Below the pieces are notes generated by a model that searched no databases, had not been told where the DNA came from, and worked only from the letters and a program-made list of their open reading frames with translations. From positions 15,624,001 through 15,688,000 of the forward strand of contig CM060202.1 in the NCBI GenBank assembly GCA_030562195.1: 64,000 nucleotides of DNA, in the 5' to 3' direction. This stretch comes from Nipponacmea schrenckii. Its lineage: Eukaryota; Mollusca; Gastropoda; Lottiidae. Position numbers and translations under genes: made by a program. The stretch's first letter is position 1; each line of letters begins with the position of its first letter. Shown here piece by piece: positions 1 through 11,122 of the stretch.

Positions 1-1
1 C

Positions 2-112
2 ATCGGCCCAACTGAAAACGACAAAAGGTTTCGAGTCATGATGAAAAAAGCACAAGCTCCGACTACAACTCCCAAGACAAGAAACAAAAGGAGACAGTTC
101 CTCCGCAAATAA
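2..112 (+). CDS. Possible C-terminal end of a gene running off the left edge (partial)
   Basis: A frame open from the window edge encodes 36 residues and then TAA at 110-112. The peptide starts IGPTENDKRF and ends in a basic tail, NKRRQFLRK, after a Thr/Pro/Lys-rich stretch. Its composition looks more like a charged protein C-terminus than random AT-rich translation, and a canonical AATAAA follows about 460 bases later. I recognise no domain and no family. A 110-base open frame can arise by chance, and the rest of the gene is outside the window, so this is a tentative call. Confidence 0.28.
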   Translation: MGPTENDKRFRVMMKKAQAPTTTPKTRNKRRQFLRK

Positions 113-568
113 CATCGAGAAACTGTCCTTGATGGCTTCTCTCAGGTGTCAACAATACCGAAGAAATGCCACTGCGTTCGTACTTCTTTATGTTGGATCT
201 GTCATTTGAAAACAACACTTATACCCTGCACAAACATACTTGGCTTTCAGTCCGTATAGTCCCGTAAGCCGCTGTCAGTCACAGTTGACCTTAGGAAGCA
301 GCAGTCATGTTTTATTTTCAGCCAGATGCCGAGGTGGACAAGAAGCTCAGTGTTTTACGGAATTCGACTTTTGGGTCTAATTTTGTTGTTAAAACTTTTG
401 ATAGGATTGGTGTCTTAATCATCTATTCTCAATTATTCACCGCTTACTCATTAATCAATGTTTGAATGATTTATTTTGAGAAAACTAATATTCCTAAAAC
501 ACAATGTTTGCCTTCCTTTATTTCATCTCTTTCATTTGTTCTTTATGTTAAGCTGAATTGGACAGTCA

Positions 569-574
569 AATAAA
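569..574 (+). promoter_or_regulatory. Candidate poly(A) signal AATAAA
   Basis: AATAAA is followed within 20 bases by a GT/T-containing stretch. It would end the transcript of the possible partial gene at the left edge, giving a 3'UTR of about 460 bases. AATAAA is frequent by chance in AT-rich DNA. Confidence 0.22.
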
Positions 575-1814
575 GTCAGAGTCTACGTTATAAGCTGATT
601 TAGACGATGGAGTTTCAGCAACCTTTGTCACTGTTATAGCTACGACTTGGTAAACGTCGAGAACGACATCATATCGCTGCTTAATAGTCTATATCGCCAT
701 CGAAGCGCTACGTATATAGCAAATATCGTAACTGATCTCGTAATATCACCAACGTTCTCCATGAAAACATGTCGATCTGATAGAAATTCTTGGCTTATTC
801 CTCTGCTACAAAGCGTTTAAGCGTGATGGAACCCCACAGTTTTTTTTTATAGAATCTCACCTACTAGTATATTGGATAGCCTAGAGTGATTATGGAGAGC
901 CACAGCTTGCCTTCAAAGTACCAATAGAACGCATTGGGTCGCATTTTTACTCGTCTTGGATCTCCAACGAAACATAAACTTCTTTACAATCCCTTTAAAG
1001 AGGTTTGTTTTTGTGAGGCGAGAATTAACCTTATTTCATTATCATTAGGCTAACAGTCCAAATGAAATGCGGCTAGCATTCTTTAAGTGCTATATAAATA
1101 TACAGAATTAGGTTTCTTAGTATCTTTAACTGACCCAGAAGTTGAAAACAACTCAATAGAAATTGTTGACATCCTAAACATTGTTCTGACTATTGGACAA
1201 GGAATTCCTTTACCCGTTAATAAGATAACGTAATTTAGCAAGGCGAGTATCTGATTTTGAGATTACTTCATTATAAGAACTGTACAGTCTTCTTGAATTT
1301 AATCAGATCGACATAGACACGACAACCTAGTGATAAACTCAATTGAAGACTTGCTCGTCTCAAACCCTGCTCTCTTTTGTTAACAAGACTGTTCAATATG
1401 TCAAACTTGTTAACGCTTTTCAAAATATTTCGATATAATCTATTTAATTGTACGATACACCACGACTCAAAATGTGATTTATTCTATTGAGATGGATTGT
1501 GCAATAATTTATTCAGTTGAAAGTGAGTAGAGAAGAGAAATAGGGTAACCTTTTAATTGAAACATAAAATACAATACTGATTTGTACATTATATGGCTTA
1601 TACGGCTAACATGGTCAACACATCTTTACTTATCGGAAATATTGTCTGTAAAGTCCCCAATATACAATAAAAGGACACTATATGCAATGCAGTTCCGTAC
1701 AAAAATATAGTTCACTTGTTCCTCACTTCAGCTTTGATATTTGTTCGCTCTCCACAATACCTTTCAAACAATGATGATCGATTGCACACCTTAAACTTAA
1801 TAGGTCCTTATAAC

Positions 1815-2081
1815 CTACTTGTAATATACAAGGGATATACTGGTGGCTCGGTAGGAGAGACTGACAGTGAAAAAGCGTCTAGTCTTTAGGATGGGACAAT
1901 AAACCGAGGCCCCGTGTGCTACAGGCTGTGCACGTTTAAGATCCCTTGACAGTTGGAAATCAATAAGAGCAGGCAAATGCCGCTGTCCCGGCAAAATTTC
2001 ATAGCACATTGCGTGGCGTTGCCCATCTTCATAAGCCCACAAGGTGCAGAAAAGTAGGACGAAAAACTCTATCCTTTTCAT
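1815..2081 (-). CDS. Candidate small secreted peptide or first exon, 88 codons
   Basis: The ATG at 2081 opens an 88-codon frame. Its N-terminus, MKRIEFFVLLFCTLWA, has the shape of a signal peptide: a basic start, a hydrophobic core and a small residue near position 16. The mature part is polar, with two cysteines (HAMCYE and SVYCPI) and dibasic or monobasic sites (LKR, KTRR) such as peptide precursors use. No known neuropeptide or toxin motif is recognisable. The frame may be a first exon with a splice donor before the stop, or a chance frame. Only the signal-peptide shape supports it. Confidence 0.2.
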   Translation of the reverse strand: MKRIEFFVLLFCTLWAYEDGQRHAMCYEILPGQRHLPALIDFQLSRDLKRAQPVAHGASVYCPILKTRRFFTVSLSYRATSISLVYYK

Positions 2082-2099
2082 TTCATTTTATAATATACT

Positions 2100-5000
2100 A
2101 ACGATTCTTTTTCTACTACTCTTTACAATGTGACATTGCCCAGCGAATAATAAAGATGTTTTCTCGGACCAGTTAATTAAAATGAAGATGGGATCATGAA
2201 GTGACCGGAGAAATCCTACAAGATCACATGCAAAAACTCAATAAGTTCTTCCATTTTCCACTCTTTTAGAGCCTTACGACCTATGAATACAAGCGTGAAA
2301 GAATAACTAGGTAAGAACGTCAAAATGTAGACAAGATTCAATAATTCATTGTTTGTAACCTGCGAGTGAAAATTGGCACAAAATTAATGCCAGTCAGCCC
2401 TGAACATGGTATTTATCGTTTAACCTAAATGACAGTTTGTTCTCCTAAATACATCTATGTCTGAAATCTTGGAAAAGGTTGTACGGATCATCGCATTAGT
2501 AAATTGAATTCTTATCGAGAGCTGCATACAAAGTTCAGTCTGTGGACAACAATCAAGAAAAAGATAATCGAATATTTGGTTATGACAGTAATGAGAGGCT
2601 ACAATTTGATGTTATTTGTCGGTTTCAGAAAACTAATTTCAATCATCCGAATTTCATTAAGTGATCAGGGTAATGGTATTTTATTCTGATAAGCCTAATA
2701 ACTTATTCGTGGTGTTTTCTCTGTGCGTATTACAAAGGTCGTTATCTTAATTTCGGATCAAGCATCCGTAATTATTGTTACACAGAGGCAGATCGTAGAC
2801 ATTTGATATACTTATTAGAATGTCCATGTGAGACCAACATGTTTTCTTTATGAAACCCTTTGTTGGAACTTAAAAAGTATTTTCTTCACATATCTGGCGA
2901 TCCATCCAGCAAATTTTACATTTGAGTACGTCGTTGTCCTTGAAGAAATATATATTTGGTAGATATATCTGTTAAGTTGATCCTTGGCTTTGAAATTTAA
3001 TCTTCAAACAGTCCCAACCACCGGAGTCAAGTCGGACAGATTATAAACAACACAAATGGATTTCATTCTTATGCACATTGTGACCGGTTATCTACAGGAA
3101 AGGTCTAATTCAGTCTTTGGGATTGAATATAAACCCAAGATGTGCTACATGGTATTAAATATTTAAAAACATGGGTAAGCTTTCCCAGACAATTTGGGCA
3201 CACTGTAAAATGCTGACCTGTCCAATATTGCCACCCGGACAAGAAATATCTTCACATAAAAACCTATTTAATTCATAGAACTAAAAATGAGGGAAACAAT
3301 TCAGTTCCAGAATAGCAGATTTCCGGGAGTGAATAATGAAAACGGAAACAGTAGCTAGACGTTTTGTATATGTTTTAGGGAAATGGTGAATCAGAATGTT
3401 TTTTAAGTACGGATCTCCATTTAATACTGCTATGTCAATATTTGGATTTCAATCAAGAGAAAATTAATAGTAACAAGTTTTAGCTACGAGGCTATTGTAT
3501 GGAAAATCTTGATGAGAAGTGGAAGCTAGTAATTGAATAGGCTTCAAGCGTTATTTAGATGATGCGTACAATGACATCTTAACGTAGAAATGTGCAGCCT
3601 AGAGCCTCAACTGTTATAACATAGACTTTATATACCTGATTTGGATTATATCCTTTGAACTGCTTTTAAATCAGTTTGTTAATTTATGAAATTAAGTCAA
3701 CCGATATTGTTTTTCTTTTCCTGAAGGCATATTGTATGAAGAAGACATAGTATTACTCGTCGTTCGTTATTATATGCTGATTTTATTAAGCCGGAATGAC
3801 AATCAAGTAAAGTATACACCATAATAATAACTTTCTCAGCAAAGTCAATATGAGATTACCATCACGCTCACCATTTGCCGTTTCTTCATCCCGTATAACT
3901 GCATCGATACCCTGATATCTATGTATTTCGACTCTAGTCCTGTGCATTCGGGAGAATCAAACTCAAAATGGAGCTCAAGCCCAGATTCTGCTTCCATGGT
4001 AATTTGTTAAATTTTTTGAGAGTAAAACGAAATAGTTCGATTTATTTAGATCAAAAGAAGGAAATTACTGTCAATGTAAAAACGGAGAAAAACATTATGC
4101 TTTTAACGACACCCTGCAGAATCCCAACACTACAACTACAACACCCACAAACATGCCACCGCCACTTCTGTCCCCTCGTCACATAAGGGATGAGCTTTAT
4201 TTTCGATCCATTTGAACATATAGAGCTACGGATTAGTCGAGTTTGAGTTTAACGACACATGAAAGTAGAGCATTGAATTTGCTAAGGATTTCGATTGGAA
4301 AGGTCCGCCGTATACTTTAAGTTGTAGTTAGATTTTCTCCAATTTTCGATTCCACGTAGACTCGTTAGAGTTAAAATATATGTACATGTACTGGAGATCA
4401 GATCGGTCCAGGAGTTTTGTCTTGTTCAATAAATGTAGCCCCGCGTCATAACAACAACTCGGATAAATCTGATTATCCCAAACACATTGTTCGCCTGTTT
4501 GACTGCATGGAGGACTTGAGACATGTTCGTCCATTATGTACAATTATGAAATTGGACTCGACTACTATACGGATATTAACCGTCAAATGAGGCTTTTTTT
4601 TTACATACTAAGAATGTTTCCTTATTAATCTTTACCTACCGGTCCACATGGTTAGCTGAGGATTCCAAGGTCAATCTCAAATTACTCTGTCACAAAGGAT
4701 AATCGTATTGCAATGAGTAGAAACAAAATGATACCAACCTATTATTAAATTGTCCCAGACATATTATACATGCATCAGTGGTTAAAGAAACGGAAGAGAT
4801 GACAGTAATAAGATAATGAGGAAAAAACTGCACAGACTGGATTTAGATTTTTATGACTGTCTCCACGCTCTTTGTTATTTGCGAGAAAAAATAAACCCTT
4901 AAAAACAATAAATCAGAATGTATTTGGTACAAAATTTTATTGGACAATACCATGTAAGGGTGGATTGTTAACGGTTGTTAAGTGGATATATGTCTGATTG

Positions 5001-5505
5001 AACTCAATATAGATTCGTTTTACTGTTAAACTTAATCTAATTTGGTCACCAGTAATTGATATTGGCAACGAAATCACATTCTATTGATTAGATTAGTGCG
5101 AAATCTGTTGTGTTGAGTTTCCTCCCTTTATATGCAAACTGGTCTGCTGCCAGACTGACGCTAATGAAGCCATAAAAATAGATTCAATTTGAAAAGACGA
5201 CAAGGAAATTTCAATACCGTGAATCCTAACTTTTAAAACTGTGTATGGGCATCCAGTGGTGATATGTTTGAAGTTTTTGCATAAGGTTTTTCATTTTGTA
5301 AATCTATGTATGTGTTTCGGAATAAAACTGCCCATCAATACAGTTAACCTGCGAATGGCTGAGAGCTTTCAATTACAGTCTGAATATGATGTGAAATAAC
5401 GTTTTACCTGATTGAGATAAAAACAAAACGGACAAAGTATTGCGGTGTGCTATGGCGAAACCCTTACATCTTATTCTGAGCGAGCAATATATAAAGCTAT
5501 TTCAG
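2100..5505. other. Intergenic, no gene seen
   Basis: AT-rich sequence with only short random frames. I saw no exon with recognisable protein similarity, no array and no clear transposon end. Confidence 0.6.
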
Positions 5506-5511
5506 CTAGTG

Positions 5512-7660
5512 TTTGTCACAGTATGGTAAACATATTATAGTAAACATGTAGCTAGTGTTGATCAAGATATAGTACATTTGTTATTTAAGATAGTGTTGAT
5601 CAAGATGTAGTACATATGTTGTTTCGCGTTGTTGATCAAGATATAATAAACGTGTTTGTTTAAGGTACTGTTGATCAAGATATAGTACATATGTTATTAA
5701 AGGTTGATCAAGATATAGTAAATATGATAATTGAGGAAGTTTTGATCAATATATAATAAATATGTTATTTAAGGTAGTGTTGATCAAGATATAGTACATA
5801 TGTTATTTAAGGTAGTGTTGATCAAGATATAGTACATATGTTGTTTAAGGTTAGTGTTGATCAAGATATAGTACATATGTTGTTTAAGGTTAGTGTTGAT
5901 CAAGATATAGTAAACGTGTTGTTCAATGTAGTGTTGATCAAGATATAGTAAATATGTTATTTCGGGTTGTTGATCAAAATATAGTACATATGTTGTTTAA
6001 AGTAGTGTTGATCAAGATATAGTACATATGTTATTTAAGGTACCGGTAGTGTTGATCAAAATATAGTAATATGTTGTTTAAGGTAGTGTTGATCAAGATA
6101 TAGTATATATGTTGTTTCGGGTTGTTGATCAAAATATAGTAAATATGTCGTTTTGGGTTTTGATCGAAATATAGTAAATATATTGTTTAAGATAGTGTTG
6201 ATCACGATATAATAGTAAATATGTTGTTTAATGTAGTGTTGATCAAGATATAGTAAATATGTTTTTTCGGGTTGTTACTTTAAACATATTTTATTAAATA
6301 TATTGAGTATTGAGTACATATTCAAATGTATATAGCACAAGTTACGAAAACTTACAAACGCTCTCTCCTGTTAATGATAATATTTTACTATAGGTATAAA
6401 AGATGTGCAATATAGTACATATGTTATTCAATGTAGCGTTGATCAAGATATAGTAAACGTGTTGTTCATTGCAGAGTTGATCAAGATATAGTAAACGTGT
6501 TGTTCAATGTAGTGTTGATCAAGATATAGTAAACGTGTTGTTCAATGTAGTGTTGATCAAGATACAGTAAACGCGTTGTTCAATGTAGTGTTGATCAATA
6601 TATAGTACATATCTTGTTTAAGGTAGTGTTGATCAAGATATAGTTAACGTGGTGTTCAAAGTATTGTTGATCAAGATATAGTACATATGTTGTTTTGGGT
6701 TGTTGATAGAGATATAGTAACATGTTAATTAAGATTAAGTGTTGATCACGATATAATAGTAAATATGTTGTTTAATGTAGTGTTGATCAAGATATAGTAA
6801 ATATGTTTTTTCGGGTTGTTACGAAAACTTACAAACGCTCTCTCCTGTTAGTGATAATATTTTACAATAGGTATAAAAGATGTGCAATATAGAACATATG
6901 TTATTCAATAGTAGTGTTGATATAGTACATATGTTATTCAATGTAGCGTTGATCAAGATATAGTAAACGTGTTGTTTAAGGTAGCGTTGATCAAGATATA
7001 GTAAACGTGTTGTTCAATGTAGTGTTGATCAAGATATAGTAAACGTGTTGTTCAATGTAGTGTTGATCAATATATAGTACATATGTTGTTTAAGGTAGTG
7101 CTGATCAAAATATAGTAAACGTGTTGTTCAAAGTAGTGTTGATCAAGATATAGTACATAGGTTGTTTAAGGTAGTGTTCATCAAGATATTATAAATATGT
7201 TGTTTTGGGTTGTTGATAGAGATATAGTAACATGTTAATTAAGATAGTGTTGATCGAGATTTAGTAAACGTGTTGTTTAAGGTAGTGTTGATCAAGATAC
7301 AGTAAACGCGTTGTTCGAGGTAGTGTTGATCAAGATATAGTACATATGTTGTTTAAGGTAGTGTTGATCAAGATATAGTACATATGTTGTTTAAGGTAGT
7401 GTTGATCAAGATATTGTAAATATGTTGTTTCGGGTTGTTGATCAAGATATAGTACATAATTATGTTATTTAAGGTAGTGATGATCAAGATACAGTAAACG
7501 CGTTGTTCGAGGTAGTGTTGATCAAGATATAGTAAATAACTTGTTTTAGGTTGTTCATCAAATTATGTGTTGTTTCGGGTTGTATTGGTCAAGATATAGT
7601 ACATATGTTGCTTCACGTAGTGTTGATCAAGATATTATATATATGTTATATGTGATTATT
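5512..7660. repeat. 38-bp AT-rich minisatellite array (about 50 copies)
   Basis: A 38-base unit is repeated head to tail across about 2.1 kb. Each unit contains two palindromic octamers, TTGATCAA and ACATATGT, about 9 bases apart. Three unit types alternate: one with GTACATATGTTGTTTAAGG, one with GTAAACGTGTTGTTCAATG, and a shorter one with TTTCGGGTTGTTGATC. Two non-repeat islands (about 6275-6415 and 6819-6900) interrupt the array and resemble each other, so a block containing repeats and island was duplicated. The right edge decays into diverged units up to about 7800. No coding capacity is visible. Confidence 0.97.
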
Positions 7661-9494
7661 TTCACGTAATGAAGTAAACATGTTCCAGTTAATGTTTATC
7701 AGTACATATAAATAGTATTTCAGTTAAAGTTTATCAAGATAAACTTAATCCCACTGTTTAAGACAGTGTTTATCAATGATTAAAAGTCTGCTGTTTCTGG
7801 TAATGTTGACACTATGTAAACAATATGATACTTCAAATATGTTTCGTTGCGACAGATAGTTTTGCATTTAGGTCATCTTTAGAATTTGTTTTAGTTTATT
7901 TTTGCCCATTCACCAACAATAGTCTTTGTTTAACAACATACACACTATGATGAATATTTTCCATGAAGTATGTAGTTGTAGAGCTTCTTCAAATCGATAG
8001 TTGTGTCAGTTTGATATGTAATTTTCAGTCGGACAAATATACTTTAGTATATCAAGGGAAATACATTTTTTCTTGAGAAAAATTGAAAGAAAAATTGAAA
8101 CTATAACCAGATTTGAATTATGTTTGTAACTACTTCAACTTTAATTTAACTGAATGAGCACAACCAGCCATCTTTTCCCACAATTCGTTATCCACGTGTT
8201 GTTGACAATAATGTGTGCATTTGATGAAATAGTGACGACTGGTGTTAAATGAAATGGCAGATATAGGTTACACGTCAATTTTTAAATATCTTTAAGCTGC
8301 AGCGATGTAGTTTTTTTTTATGGATATCTAATAAGTCTTCTTGCACACATTTTTCTTTACCGGGATAAAATGTATCTGAAAAGACGTGATTTTGTCATTT
8401 GTATGCCTTCTTAATATCATTCTGACTTACTGTTTACATCATAGGTCTTAGAATGAACATAGAATTTTAAAATTTAAAACTTGGCCAATAAGAGCTCTAA
8501 TTATCAATTAATATACCTGCTGCCATAAATAGCATAAGAAAAATAAATAAATACATATTCAAAAACAAACTAAGTAATTATCCATAAAGAAGCAATTGAT
8601 TATTGAAAAACGCTTAATGAATTGATTAAGCGATTTTCAAAAATGAAGAAGTTTTGCATTCTGCATTTTATAAATTATAAGTCGGCCAGATGTTTTATGT
8701 TTAAGATGTTTCACTTCATAAATAAACTGATTGTTAATTTGGATCTGATATTTTAATCAATCAAGTATTAATCAGATAAATGCTCTTTATTTTATTTTTT
8801 TTATAGAACTGGTAGGTAACCTGTAGAATTAGTCATCGTATTTAAATAATTTACTTTAGGATTTCTAGGGAATTAGCCATAATATTGATTTCAATTACAC
8901 TGGGTCGCTGTGGAGGTCTTTCAATAACCTCTATACGCAATACTGGTCAGCAGACACAGCATTAACTGCTAGAGTGCCAGTCTTAATCATAACGTGTCTG
9001 GAACATTGCGGCTCTGGTTAAACTTCTATCAAACATTATAGAAGACATGTCCATTTATAGGTTACAATACAATTTAACTTGTTTGCATCAGTGATTTTTA
9101 ACTGGCACGAACCAGACAAGAGCAATTATCTTCTGTCACTCAAAAGTCAACCATCATAATACTAAAGAAGCATTGTCCTTTATTCCACTGACCGAACTCT
9201 TTAGGTTGATACAGGTAATCAACACAATCCTAATCAGCACAGTAGAAAAATTCATTACATGTAATGGAGATAATAAGGAAATTGAATGTTAATTTAATTT
9301 AGTCTCAACTAAATGCCTTTTAATTAAGTAACCACGTTGGAGGTTTAGGGGGATGTAGATCTCCCAATCAACATGTTTCTGTGAATTTGGTGAGCAATTT
9401 GGCCCAAATTAGAAGTCTTTATCCGGTAACGTTAGCGGGAAAAGTTGCAGAAGAAAAGTACAATTCTGGCTTAATTTTGCTTTCCAGTAAGACA
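7661..9494. other. Intergenic, no gene seen
   Basis: AT-rich sequence. It begins with decayed minisatellite units (to about 7800) and holds one short hairpin at 8603-8640. No exon is recognisable. Confidence 0.6.
8603..8640. repeat. Short inverted repeat (16-bp arms, 6-nt loop)
   Basis: The arms TTGAAAAACGCTTAAT and ATTAAGCGATTTTCAA are complementary at 15 of 16 positions around the loop GAATTG. The hairpin stands alone and no gene end is nearby, so its role is unknown. Confidence 0.6.
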
Positions 9495-9780
9495 GATCCA
9501 TGCGAAAGCAATGCCCATTACCCTGTGTGTAGTAGTATATCCATCTGAAAGCAATTCCCAATGTGGTTGTAGATTCTCGTGTGAAAACTATGCCCATTGA
9601 TTTGTGTGTGGTTGTAGATCCGTATGAAAGAAATGCCCATTAACTTGTGTGTTGTTGTAGATCCGTGTGAAAGCAATGCCCATTGACTTGTGTGTTGGTG
9701 AAGATCCGTGTGAAAGCAATGCCCATTGACTTGTGTGTTGGTGTAGATCCGTGTGAAAGCAATGCCCATTAACCTGTGTG
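9495..9780. repeat. 43-bp tandem repeat, about 7 copies
   Basis: A unit of about 43 bases containing GTGTGAAAGCAATGCCCATT is repeated about seven times. The last three copies are nearly identical and the first copies are diverged, which suggests recent expansion at the right side. Frames on the minus strand through the array give a repetitive His/Gly/Thr peptide, best explained as translation of the repeat rather than as a protein. Confidence 0.93.
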
Positions 9781-10244
9781 AACCTCTACATGTCTTATAG
9801 ATTACTTAAACCCTGCTGCATGCGTTATTAAATCTTGTTTGGTTAATAGACAGGGTATTTTCTCTTCAATACAGGTTGGGGAGTTGGTCGTATCAGTAAG
9901 CAATTGAAGAACTGAACACTGAAGTCTGATTCAAGACCGCTGTCCAGTGAAGCTTTTTCACTACAGTAAACTACCATTTGATTAGCTTGCACAACAAATA
10001 ATTTGGATAAGATGACGGAAAACCTTAAATTTGTAAATTTGAGCAGAATTTGGGTTAAAAAATACGTCATTCTGCATCCTGTCTTTTCACGCCTTGAACC
10101 GAAAACACAATAGATCTTTTAATCTGAATTAAAATAATATTTTTAATTGTTCATTTTGCAATTCCAGTAAAGATTTAAGCACACTAGCATAATAACAAAT
10201 TATACAATACGATCATTGTTGTCACTTTTAAACATTTTGGTTGT

Positions 10245-10250
10245 TTTATT
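10245..10250 (-). promoter_or_regulatory. Candidate poly(A) signal of the dopamine receptor gene
   Basis: AATAAA on the minus strand is the first canonical signal I find downstream of the receptor stop codon, about 640 bases after it. It would put the degenerate tandem repeat at 10386-10700 inside the 3'UTR. Transcript data are not available here. Confidence 0.4.
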
Positions 10251-10385
10251 TTGCAATAAAATATTCCCAGTGTGGTGCAGTCGCCATATAACATCGATCC
10301 ACCACTAACAAGCTATGAACCGATTCGTAATAAGTCACTAAATTCAGTTTTAGTCGTTTAACAAACAGAAAAATTACATAACAAT

Positions 10386-10700
10386 CAGTTATTTCAGTGA
10401 AATAACAAAATGAATATCCATAAATTGAAATGAATTATTCAATCTACTTCAGTGATATAATAACTGAACATTTCACAAAAACAAAATAATCAGTCATTTC
10501 AGTGAAATAACATCCGCATATCCACAGAAAAGAGTGAGTTGTTCAACCCATTTCAGCGTTTTATAACCGAAAAAATGAATAACGATCAGAAATTTTAGTC
10601 GAATAACATTTGATTTTGCACAGAAGGAAGTAAGATTTTAAACCCTTTCAGTGATATAACAAACTGAATATTCATAACAATAAATAAGTCATTCACATAT
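10386..10700. repeat. Degenerate ~50-bp tandem repeat in the putative 3'UTR
   Basis: About six diverged copies of a motif close to ATTTCAGTGAAATAAC recur every 44-58 bases, most followed by a purine-rich stretch with TATCCACA or a similar sequence. The motif is itself partly palindromic (TTATTTCAGTGAAATAA). The array sits between the receptor stop codon and the candidate poly(A) signal, so copies could be transcribed in the mRNA. Confidence 0.7.
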
Positions 10701-10892
10701 CACAATTATTTCATCCAACTAAGCATTATTGGCCATTGCACCAGGAAAACTTTGTAAGTTAAAACTGCATCACAATAATCAACAGTAACAGTGGAAGTAG
10801 TAATTCATCACCATCGTACAAATAACAGATATAACTTATTCATAAAGTAATAATAAAAATATAGCTAAGAGTCACTAACGGTACACAGAGGG

Positions 10893-11122
10893 TTATTTGC
10901 ACCGTTCGGTTAAAATCTTTTTAAATGCTTTCCTAAATTCAGGGTTAAAGATTGTATAGATAACAGGGTTTAAAAAACTGTTGATATAACCCAACCAAAC
11001 AAAAATACCTATTAGAACTACTGGTGAATTGCAAGCAGCGTATTCAAATAAATCATACCGGATACAGATAGCGTTAATGATGTTTATAGTAAAAAATGGC
11101 CACCAACATAATAAAAATACAC
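10893..11122 (-). CDS. Receptor coding exon 4: TM6, TM7, short C-tail and stop
   Basis: The acceptor AATTTCAG at 11123-11130 supplies GT, which completes Gly518 with the G from exon 3. The exon encodes 75 residues: the rest of TM6 with CWWPFF, the third extracellular loop with two cysteines (AIC and AAC), TM7 with [15 protein letters not shown], and helix 8 (FRKAFKKIL). It ends TERCK and TAA at 10895-10893. The penultimate Cys is placed like the terminal palmitoylated Cys of vertebrate D2 receptors. Trp-Trp at 6.48-6.49 differs from the usual Trp-Leu. Confidence 0.94.

Noticed and set aside
5512..7660. Minisatellite as a CRISPR-like array
   Set aside because: Units are contiguous without unique spacers, the genome is eukaryotic, and there are no cas genes.
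9409..9769. Minus-strand His/Gly/Thr-rich repetitive frames
   Set aside because: They are translations of the 43-bp tandem array.
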